From: Nitrospiraceae bacterium
Lineage (GTDB): Bacteria; Nitrospirota; Nitrospiria; Nitrospirales; UBA8639
DNA length: 5,667 bases
Assembly (NCBI GenBank): GCA_003523945.1
Contig: DOFS01000478.1
Span: 13,873 to 19,539, forward strand
Reading direction: 5' to 3'
The notes below the pieces were generated by a model. That model was given only the letters and a program-made list of their open reading frames with translations. It made no database searches and had not been told where the DNA came from. Positions 1 to 5,667 of this stretch are shown here, piece by piece. Position 1 is the first letter of the stretch, and every line of letters starts with the position of its first letter. The position numbers and the translations under genes are program-made.

Positions 1-2087
1 ACAGCCGGTCTGGTCGCCAAAACCGACGCGACCGCAATCCGCTGTCGCTCTCCTTTTCGCAGAGAAAATGGGTCCAAGTCCCGACTTCCCTCAAAAGGCA
101 ACCCCACAGCAGCCAACGATTCTTGCACCCGGTCGGCAATCTCATCTTTGGAGCAACCCATGTTCTTCGCGCTAAATGCAACTTCTTCCCAGACGGTATC
201 GGCAAAAATTTGATGGTCAGGATTCTGAAAGACTAATCCGACCCGCTTGGCCAGCTCATTCATCGATGTGGTGCGGGTATCCATCCCGTCCACAACAATC
301 GTGCCGTGTGTCGGTGTCAAGAGGCCATTGAGCAATCGTGCCAACGTACTTTTTCCAGATCCATTTTGACCCAACAAGGCCAGAAAGTCTCCAGATTGAA
401 TGGAAAAGGATACGTCATCCAGCACACTGTGCTCATCATACTGAAAAGACACTCCTTCTACCTGGATCAGGGGCAAACCCATTTTTGGTTCTCTCACCGG
501 TGTATTCTCCAATCTAAACGTGTCATGATGGGCCGCCTCCGGTGGCGACAGACGAAGATTCAATGCCTCAGCTTGGATCCAGGCTTCTTCGACGGAAATA
601 GGCAAGGGTTGCACACCCCATTCTTCAAAACATTCCGTCAGGGCGAGTGGTCGAAGGCCACAATCCCGCATCAACTGAGGATCTCGCAACAAGGCTTCCG
701 GCTTCCCCTCCCAAACGATTTCCCCCTCATCAAGAACCAGGACCCGATCAGCTTGGGCAAGATAGCCATCATCATGCTCCGTCATGAGAACCGTGATCCC
801 CTCCTTTTGAAGAATCCGTAATACCTCACGTAATTGTGCTCGGCCTGCCGGATCAAGATCCGAGCCAGGTTCATCCAAGACCAACAGCGCGGGTTCTTGC
901 ACGAGCACAGAAGCTATCACCAGTCGTTGTCGCTGCCCCCCAGACATTGACATGGGATCACGGTGGACACAATCGGCCAACCCGATTTGGCTGAGGGCAT
1001 GAACGACCCTCCGTCTTACCTCATCTGAAGAAAGGGGAGGGTCACGATATTCCAATGGATGGAGCAGTTCTCCCCCCACCGTCGTCGCCACGAGTTGGGT
1101 ATCGAAATCTTGAAACACGAGGCCGACTCGCCCAGCCTGTTTCCACACGGGTTCATCCAGGATGTTCTGTTTCCCAACTCGCAACCTTCCGGAAAAAGTT
1201 CCAGGGACCATGCGAGGAATCAGGCCGTTACAGGCATAGCATATCGTGGATTTCCCACTTCCACTCCTTCCCAGCAGAATGACGAGTTCACCAGGAGCCA
1301 GGGCAAATGAAACATTCCGGAGGACTGGCGTTGAACCCGACGCATATTGAAAGGAAAGCCCATGACAATCCACAATGGCGTGGCTGGATTGGTCGTCAAT
1401 CGTCCCCTCGCTTCCCATCCCCTCATATGAAGCCGGAAGTCTTGGAGCGTCAACGTGACAAGCACCTGATTCTCGAATATCCTCATACCGTAATTGCCAT
1501 CGCTGAACTCGGGGATAGAGAAAACCCAATAACGGAGGACCAAGAAAGAGGCTCATCACCACATTATTAAAAAAAATCGCCGGAGCAAGAATGACAAATG
1601 GTAACAACCCCAACCACTCCACTCCCCAGGCAATCACTCCCGCACAAGCGGCTGAAGCGATCACACACACCACGCCATATTCAATCATCTGGTGCCAAGA
1701 TTTATGCAAGGGCGCCTCTCCAGATGAGAACCAACCCATATGCCCCCACAAAACATACGGGAGATACCCAAAAATAAAATTCCCTAATAACCCAAAGAAA
1801 CTTGCCGGCCCCAACGTGCCAAAACAATCTCCGATGACATTGCCAATACCTGCACCCCATGCCGCAGCGGGACCAAATAACAGCGATGCGACAATGGGAA
1901 TGGCATTAGCCGGCCGTAATTCCACAAAACCAGGAACAATCGGAATACCGGCTTTAAAGGGAATAAGAATTGCGGCATAAATCGCGGCAATTTGAGCTGT
2001 GAGAACAATCTGTCTGGTATCCCGCCAAACAGCGATCAGGTCGGCCCACCAGCGGCGTGAATCACGAGCAGATTGAGTAAGAGGCAT
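1..2087 (-). CDS. ECF transporter fusion: S-component plus two ABC ATPase domains (3' end outside window)
   Basis: One uninterrupted minus-strand frame runs from ATG 2087 to the window edge (695 codons, no stop). Residues 1-197 form a hydrophobic domain with about six membrane segments. Segment 1 (about 27-45) has alanines 31, 35 and 39 in the AxxxA pattern that S-components use to contact EcfT, followed by FGPAAAWGAGIGNVIGD (71-87), typical of vitamin S-components. After a polar linker, ATPase 1 (about 238-470) is intact: Walker A GRSGSGKST 273-281, Q-loop Q326, SGGQ 382-385, Walker B D405/E406, switch H438. ATPase 2 (from about 540) has Walker A GQNGSGKST 573-581 and Q621, but its signature is LRKGE (676-680); its Walker B lies beyond the edge. 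The role would be ATP-driven uptake of a micronutrient at the inner membrane together with an EcfT not seen here. The substrate cannot be told. An in-frame TAA at 2093-2091 makes ATG 2087 the first ATG; its Shine-Dalgarno is poor (AAGG almost touching the start). The family is secure; the fusion rests on frame continuity. Confidence 0.9.
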   Translation of the reverse strand, partial: MPLTQSARDSRRWWADLIAVWRDTRQIVLTAQIAAIYAAILIPFKAGIPIVPGFVELRPANAIPIVASLLFGPAAAWGAGIGNVIGDCFGTLGPASFFGLLGNFIFGYLPYVLWGHMGWFSSGEAPLHKSWHQMIEYGVVCVIASAACAGVIAWGVEWLGLLPFVILAPAIFFNNVVMSLFLGPPLLGFLYPRVQRWQLRYEDIRESGACHVDAPRLPASYEGMGSEGTIDDQSSHAIVDCHGLSFQYASGSTPVLRNVSFALAPGELVILLGRSGSGKSTICYACNGLIPRMVPGTFSGRLRVGKQNILDEPVWKQAGRVGLVFQDFDTQLVATTVGGELLHPLEYRDPPLSSDEVRRRVVHALSQIGLADCVHRDPMSMSGGQRQRLVIASVLVQEPALLVLDEPGSDLDPAGRAQLREVLRILQKEGITVLMTEHDDGYLAQADRVLVLDEGEIVWEGKPEALLRDPQLMRDCGLRPLALTECFEEWGVQPLPISVEEAWIQAEALNLRLSPPEAAHHDTFRLENTPVREPKMGLPLIQVEGVSFQYDEHSVLDDVSFSIQSGDFLALLGQNGSGKSTLARLLNGLLTPTHGTIVVDGMDTRTTSMNELAKRVGLVFQNPDHQIFADTVWEEVAFSAKNMGCSKDEIADRVQESLAAVGLPFEGSRDLDPFSLRKGERQRIAVASVLATRPA

Positions 2088-2353
2088 ACCTTAATAGAAG
2101 GTTAATAAGACGGGAGGTATTCAGAGGGTTGGTGAATAATTGAACGATTTACACGTTGCTCCAAAAAGTGGCCCACCAAAACCCATTTAATAAGAACAAG
2201 GGACTGTTTAAATCTGGCCTGCCAGTCATAACCTGAGGAGGTCAAAGGATTGGCCGCAGTCCCATGGACAGGATAAGCCTATAAAGGACTATGTGAGCCA
2301 GTCCAGCGCGACATTCCGACGCGATGGTGTCCCGGCGAAAATAGGGATGGCCG
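2088..2353. other. intergenic gap between phosphatase and ECF genes
   Basis: This 266-bp spacer holds no credible ORF and no riboswitch core that I recognise (FMN, TPP, cobalamin and preQ1 consensus elements were looked for by eye). It contains small inverted repeats: GGACT/AGTCC with a 9-nt loop (2286-2290 and 2300-2304), followed on the minus strand by TTTAT, and CTGGC/GCCAG with a 2-nt spacer (2214-2225), nested inside GACTG/CAGTC (2202-2206 and 2223-2227). None makes a convincing rho-independent terminator, so it is unclear whether the ECF gene shares a transcript with the two upstream genes or has its own promoter. Confidence 0.5.
2136..2164 (-). promoter_or_regulatory. weak sigma70-like promoter candidate for the ECF gene
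   Basis: Reading the minus strand, TTGGAG (2164-2159) and AATTAT (2141-2136) are 17 nt apart, with 3/6 and 4/6 matches to the -35 and -10 consensus. The site lies about 50 nt upstream of the ECF start codon, a sensible place. Matches this weak occur by chance in AT-rich spacers, so this is only a candidate. Confidence 0.2.
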
Positions 2354-3943
2354 TTAGCAGCATTTTTCAACACTCCCGTTCTCGAACACCATGCGTTGAT
2401 CAGTTTCCGCATGGAGCGGGCCCTCCCCTAATGCCTTTAACAACAGGTCCCTCAAGGGAACCTGATGGTTTATTCGATGTGTGGCCTGCGTCAACATGCC
2501 ATAGCCATCGCCACCGTCAGCCACAAACGCATCCGTTGCCACGGTATAGGTTTTCGAAACATCCAACGGCGCATCTCCAACCATAATGCTCCTCACACGA
2601 GATCCGACCGGAGCCCCTCCATGGTACGTGATCTTGAGCCCGGATATCTGGAAAAACCGACCAGAGTGATTCGGCCATTGGCTCACACTATGCTCCAAAA
2701 CCTGACGAAGCATCCTTCCCGTGACATGCAAGGTCACAAGAGCGGAATCAAAGGGCAACACCGAAAGTACATCACCAAACGTCACAGGACCGGGTTCCAG
2801 ACTTCCGCGAATCTGTCCAGCGTTAATCAACGCGATATCCGCGCCTAGCGTTCTTCGCATGCGATCCGCCAACAAATTGCCCAAATTGGCCTCCTGGGTT
2901 CGGACAACCGGCCGATCCCCTTGAAGACGAACCGACGCCTGACCCAATACCTGAGTGGCCTGACGGGCAAACCGGCGTCGATACTCATGAAGAAGTTGTT
3001 GGACATTTGGGTCTACCGGAATGGATGCCGTAACCGGAATGTTGCGGGAACTCGCATGAAGCACCGAGCCGTCTTCTACCGTCAGGTTTAATCGCCCGAC
3101 TGTTCGTCCTTGACGGTGCGTCTTCACATAGACGGCCCGAGGACGAGTCACGGTTTCTACCGGCTGCGTCAATCCAGGAGCATAGAGGCCGTCAAACCCT
3201 TCGGTATGTCCACCGATGAGCACATCCACTCCCTCGACGATTTCCAGTATTTTCAAATCTTCTTCACTATCTTGGTGCGTGATTACTATGACCAGGTCAA
3301 CATGGTCTTCTGTTCGTAACCGTAGGGCTTCCGTTTGAATAGAGGTAATCGGATCCACCAGGAATAACTCCTTTGCAACATCCCGGTTGAAGGTATTAGG
3401 AAAATTACTTTTCCCCACAACACCTAATATCCCAACGCTCACATTCCCCAGTCGGGTGATAACCGAGCGCCGGCAAGGCAGGGCGGACCGCTTGGACTGC
3501 AGGTTCGTGCATAAAATTGGGAAATCAGCCATCTCCGCCAATGTGCGCAGATGGTCCATTCCATAATCAAAATCATGATTTCCAGCCACCATGGCATCGT
3601 AGCGGATCAGATTCATGGCGCGAACATCAGGTTCGCCACGAAACCAGGAAGAAAAAGCCGTTCCAATGAGGATATCCCCTGAATCCACCATCAATACCGG
3701 CAGGCCTTCTCTCCGAACCTCTTCCACAATTGTGGCCCGCCTGGACAACCCTCCGATTCTTGGCTCTCCGACTTGATCCAGCGGAAGCGCAACTCCATGA
3801 TGTTCACTCGAATGCAGAATTACTAACGTGTCGATCGCAAAGGCTGGATTTCCCCAGATGATCAGGATAAGCAAAAGGTATCCCCAATACCCGCATCTTT
3901 GTACGGTCTTTCGCCTAGAAAATTTCAATTTGGTATGCCACAC
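2354..3943 (-). CDS. exported 5'-nucleotidase / UshA-family metallophosphatase
   Basis: The 529-residue product has the UshA-type two-domain architecture and normal length. It begins with a basic stretch and a hydrophobic core ending in AFA (34-36), a Sec signal peptide with likely cleavage after residue 36, so it should act in the periplasm or outside the cell. The N-terminal metallophosphatase domain shows LHSSEHHG (43-50), DSGD (87-90), GNHDFDYG (121-128), ITHQD (221-225) and GGHTEG (244-249). The C-terminal substrate-binding domain shows NAGQIRGSL (374-382), GRFFQISGL (428-436) and DGGDGYG (476-482), the regions that hold the base-stacking aromatics and ribose contacts in the family. The expected activity is hydrolysis of nucleotides or related phosphoesters to nucleoside and phosphate with two divalent metals. 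Two metal-site positions differ from E. coli UshA: E47 for Asp41 and E248 for Gln254. The start is GTG, the first usual start after an in-frame TGA (3955-3953); no Shine-Dalgarno is visible. It lies 22 nt after the EgtB-like gene, probably in one operon. Exact substrate unknown. Confidence 0.93.
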   Translation of the reverse strand: MWHTKLKFSRRKTVQRCGYWGYLLLILIIWGNPAFAIDTLVILHSSEHHGVALPLDQVGEPRIGGLSRRATIVEEVRREGLPVLMVDSGDILIGTAFSSWFRGEPDVRAMNLIRYDAMVAGNHDFDYGMDHLRTLAEMADFPILCTNLQSKRSALPCRRSVITRLGNVSVGILGVVGKSNFPNTFNRDVAKELFLVDPITSIQTEALRLRTEDHVDLVIVITHQDSEEDLKILEIVEGVDVLIGGHTEGFDGLYAPGLTQPVETVTRPRAVYVKTHRQGRTVGRLNLTVEDGSVLHASSRNIPVTASIPVDPNVQQLLHEYRRRFARQATQVLGQASVRLQGDRPVVRTQEANLGNLLADRMRRTLGADIALINAGQIRGSLEPGPVTFGDVLSVLPFDSALVTLHVTGRMLRQVLEHSVSQWPNHSGRFFQISGLKITYHGGAPVGSRVRSIMVGDAPLDVSKTYTVATDAFVADGGDGYGMLTQATHRINHQVPLRDLLLKALGEGPLHAETDQRMVFENGSVEKCC

Positions 3944-3965
3944 AATGAAAAATCAGTGTCGCGAT

Positions 3966-5189
3966 TTAAGACTGCACACAGCGAAAACCGATATGTGCAT
4001 GAGAGTAATCCTTTCGAAACCAATTTCGAAAGGAACGACGCAAGAGTCGGCCAGCGGTATGAGGACCCCCACCTTTCACCACATAATGATCCTGGTCAAA
4101 AAACCTGGCCGAATAGCCAGGATAGGTTGGTATGGGGGAGAAGCCGACAAAGGGATGAAAAAGCGTTGATGTCCATTCCCAACCATTCCCCATCAGTTGA
4201 GCCACACCAAACCCACTATTGCCACTCGAATGGGCCGTAACTGGAACGGGATCCCAAGCTTGAAAATTAAAATTCCCATGTTGAACCATTGGCGCCTCAT
4301 CACCCCAGGGGAAGGATCGTTCAATGCCGTATGGAGAACCAAAGGCGGCACGATGGAATTGGGCTTCGGTAGGGAGGGCCATTCCCGCCCAATTAGCGTA
4401 AGCTTGTGCCTGTCGATGCGTCACATATACCGGCCACGATTGCGGTAAGGGGACCTCTTGAAACATCGTGCGCACATACCAGGCATCACCTCGTTTGACC
4501 CAAAACGCCGACGGCTCCCCACCGTCTTGGACAAATCGCAAATATTGTTGATTCGTCACTTTATACCGGCTGATTAAAAAATTAGGGACCGGGACTTTAT
4601 GTTGTGCGAATTCATTATCCCAACCAAACCCATCATCAGGCTTCATCCCCAAGGTAGCCATACCCTCAGGAATTTCGACCATGTCATCCTTACCCATTTC
4701 CTCTGTTAAGGAAAGAGAACATCCTAGTGATGGATCCGCTGGTGAGGGCTTGTGCTTCAAATCCAAGTGGTGAAGCAAATAGGCATTTGTTTCTGCATGC
4801 ATCAAACGATGCTCAATTGCTACATGAATGATACATTCTGGAACAAATGCCAACATGCGATCCACTTCTTCCCGGGCTCGTGTCTTATACCGTTGCACTT
4901 CATTTACCCTTGGCCAATCGGAGGGTTGATCTGCGGGAATATTTCCAACGGAAGGATCAATGCCCGCCTCAAATAGTTGATCAAACGATTCATGAAAGGA
5001 CGGCTTGCCTGCTGTCCACCGACAAATTTGGTTCCAGTCAAACGCCTCAAGATGGCCCAGATAAAAAATTAGCCGGTGTCGCTCAGGAATTGGACGCTCA
5101 TACATGGCTTCAGTACTCATGAGGGAAAAGAGTCGATCGGTCCGTGACCGGGCTTCATCTAATTCACGTTGCAGTGTGGCCAATGGCAT
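3966..5189 (-). CDS. EgtB/SUMF1-like non-heme iron enzyme (DinB_2 plus FGE-sulfatase domains)
   Basis: A 407-residue product with the architecture of the ergothioneine sulfoxide synthase family (EgtB, OvoA, SenA), close to the usual 400-440 residues. Numbering from ATG 5189, the N-terminal helical DinB_2-like domain (about 5-145) has GHLEAF with H46 and EHRLMH with H127 and H131; these match the H plus HxxxH triad that binds iron in EgtB. The C-terminal formylglycine-generating-enzyme fold (about 170-405) shows PVYVTH, LPTEAQF, FPWGDE, GNGWEWTS (334-341) and GFRC (401-404). No signal peptide is seen, so it is cytoplasmic. Family members use O2 to join a thiol or selenol to a histidine-derived betaine. 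The C-terminal RNWFRKDY segment does not look like that of mycobacterial EgtB, and no EgtD, EgtC, SenB or SenC is in the window, so the substrate is open. The longer frame to ATG 5216 lacks a ribosome site, whereas ATG 5189 follows a strong one. First gene of a likely operon with the phosphatase. Confidence 0.87.
   Translation of the reverse strand: MPLATLQRELDEARSRTDRLFSLMSTEAMYERPIPERHRLIFYLGHLEAFDWNQICRWTAGKPSFHESFDQLFEAGIDPSVGNIPADQPSDWPRVNEVQRYKTRAREEVDRMLAFVPECIIHVAIEHRLMHAETNAYLLHHLDLKHKPSPADPSLGCSLSLTEEMGKDDMVEIPEGMATLGMKPDDGFGWDNEFAQHKVPVPNFLISRYKVTNQQYLRFVQDGGEPSAFWVKRGDAWYVRTMFQEVPLPQSWPVYVTHRQAQAYANWAGMALPTEAQFHRAAFGSPYGIERSFPWGDEAPMVQHGNFNFQAWDPVPVTAHSSGNSGFGVAQLMGNGWEWTSTLFHPFVGFSPIPTYPGYSARFFDQDHYVVKGGGPHTAGRLLRRSFRNWFRKDYSHAHIGFRCVQS
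4009..4034. repeat. perfect 11-bp inverted repeat inside the 3' end of the EgtB-like gene
   Basis: The arms TCCTTTCGAAA (4009-4019) and TTTCGAAAGGA (4024-4034) are perfectly complementary around a 4-nt loop (CCAA on plus, TTGG on minus). Each arm also contains the palindrome TTTCGAAA. In the gene it encodes SFRNWFRK near the C-terminus, about 40 nt before the stop codon. No T-run follows, so it is not a classical terminator; an mRNA hairpin near the gene junction is possible, and chance from the repeated Phe-Arg codons is the alternative. Confidence 0.8.
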
Positions 5190-5196
5190 CTTACCT

Positions 5197-5202
5197 CTCC
5201 TT
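5197..5202 (-). promoter_or_regulatory. strong ribosome binding site that sets the EgtB-like start
   Basis: On the minus strand AAGGAG (5202-5197) stands 7 nt before ATG 5189-5187, ideal spacing. The in-frame ATG 27 nt further upstream (5216-5214) has only AT-rich sequence before it with no Shine-Dalgarno. The downstream ATG is therefore preferred, and the conserved domain begins after it, so no family sequence is lost. Confidence 0.8.
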
Positions 5203-5281
5203 TTCCAACCAGACATGGAATAAAGAATGAAGGATAAAAACGTTATTCTTTATGATTCCTATCTTATCAATCAAGAGTCAA

Positions 5282-5310
5282 ACTATACCGGACGGGCCTC
5301 ATGCTCGAAA
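5282..5310 (-). promoter_or_regulatory. candidate sigma70-like promoter for the EgtB-like/phosphatase genes
   Basis: On the minus strand TTTCGA (5310-5305) and TATAGT (5287-5282) are separated by exactly 17 nt. The -10 matches 5/6 of the consensus but the -35 only 3/6. It would give a 5' leader of roughly 85 nt before ATG 5189. Another -35-like TTGACT overlaps the end of this region but lacks a well-spaced -10. Confidence 0.3.
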
Positions 5311-5625
5311 AGTTCAACGGGCCATAGGGATTAATGGAATCGGAGGCCGGGAGACATCTCTGATGTTCCATAGAAACCTTATTGGGATTTCCACCAAAAG
5401 ACATTTCTATCATTATCAACACAGCACTCTTTAGGGGAAGAAGATGCTTTCTGAACCTGGATACTTCAGTGATTGTGGCTACAATTACCAAACAACGCGA
5501 CTATTTTTTATCTTCCCGACATTCCATAACTTCTACTTATCTCCATTGTGACACCCAAAATCATCCAAATCGTACCTTCAATGGTCTGTGTAAGTTTGAA
5601 TAAACATTTCAGGAGTTTGACAAAA

Positions 5626-5661
5626 AAAAGCAGGGGACGACATCCGTCGTCCCCTGCTTTT
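5626..5661 (-). terminator. strong rho-independent terminator, possibly bidirectional
   Basis: A perfect 16-bp stem (5626-5641 with 5646-5661) with a 4-nt loop (ATCC on plus) and a GC-rich core GCAGGGGACGAC. Read on the minus strand it ends in eight Ts (5629-5622), the ideal form, so it should end a minus-strand gene lying beyond the right edge. On the plus strand it has only four Ts before CGG, giving weaker termination there. It insulates the EgtB-like gene from transcription coming from upstream, supporting a separate promoter between 5217 and 5620. Confidence 0.93.
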
Positions 5662-5667
5662 CGGTCG

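Larger units (their letters stand above)
5190..5625. other. non-coding region upstream of the EgtB-like gene
   Basis: About 430 bp, AT-richer than the genes. The short open frames on both strands (at most 74 codons) have no recognisable motif, no good ribosome site and erratic composition, so I call no gene. It holds the ribosome site and promoter candidate listed separately. One small dyad, ATTGT-GGCT-ACAAT (5472-5485), is operator-like in shape but too short to assign. No tRNA, CRISPR or mobile-element end was seen. Confidence 0.6.

Noticed and set aside
306..821. Plus-strand open frame of 171 codons
   Set aside because: It lies wholly antisense to the two ATPase domains, which show all expected ABC motifs in the opposite strand; its own translation has no recognisable domain.
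1591..1980. Plus-strand frame of 129 codons, proline- and alanine-rich
   Set aside because: Antisense to the S-domain; the composition reflects complementing hydrophobic codons and no motif or ribosome site is present.
1220..2008. Minus-strand frames at 1220-1543 and 1784-2008 that could suggest a split or frameshifted ECF gene
   Set aside because: They are in another frame from the continuous 2087-to-1 frame, which carries the S-domain and ATPase motifs without any stop; no frameshift is needed.
2286..2304. Rho-independent terminator after the phosphatase gene
   Set aside because: The stem is only 5 bp with a 9-nt loop and the T-run is interrupted (TTTAT), too weak to call.
2088..2353. Vitamin riboswitch upstream of the ECF gene
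   Set aside because: No FMN, TPP, cobalamin or preQ1 core elements could be recognised on the minus strand; a covariance-model search would be decisive.
3836..3943. Twin-arginine (Tat) signal in the phosphatase, from SRRK near the N-terminus
   Set aside because: The residues after RR do not fit the SRRxFLK pattern and the core is strongly hydrophobic; a Sec signal peptide fits better.
3828..4240. Overlapping plus-strand frames across the phosphatase/EgtB-like junction
   Set aside because: Two overlapping frames antisense to well-supported coding ends, with no shared family features.

Overview
The window holds three protein-coding genes, all read on the minus strand. In transcription order (right to left) they are an EgtB/SUMF1-type non-heme iron enzyme (5189-3966), an exported 5'-nucleotidase-family metallophosphatase (3943-2354), and a vitamin-type ECF transporter protein that runs off the left edge (2087-1). 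In the ECF protein, a membrane S-component and two ABC ATPase domains form one continuous polypeptide. The plus strand shows no credible gene; its open frames are antisense shadows with no recognisable domain.

The base composition is moderate (around 50% GC by eye). An exported UshA-like phosphatase with a Sec-type leader points to a diderm bacterium. The family mix would suit Nitrospirota or a similar environmental lineage, but no marker gene fixes the taxon and this is a weak inference.

Layout from right to left. At 5626-5661 a perfect 16-bp hairpin with an 8-T run on the minus strand closes a gene lying beyond the right edge. About 430 bp of non-coding DNA follows, with one weak promoter candidate. 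The EgtB-like gene starts at an ATG behind a strong AAGGAG, and only 22 nt separate its stop codon from the GTG start of the phosphatase gene, so the two are probably co-transcribed. A perfect 11-bp inverted repeat sits in the last codons of the EgtB-like gene. After the phosphatase there is a 266-bp gap without a convincing terminator or a riboswitch I can recognise, then the ECF gene. The ECF T-component (EcfT) is not in the window and may lie past the left edge.

How the genes work together is open. A periplasmic nucleotidase could release a nucleoside or dephosphorylated vitamin for the ECF importer, but the sequence does not name the transported compound. The EgtB-like enzyme has its iron-binding histidines, yet there is no ergothioneine methyltransferase (EgtD) here, so an ergothioneine role is not established. 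Points worth a second look are the S-A-A' fusion, an altered signature motif in the second ATPase (LRKGE), two non-standard metal-site residues in the phosphatase (both Glu), and the hairpin inside the EgtB-like coding end.
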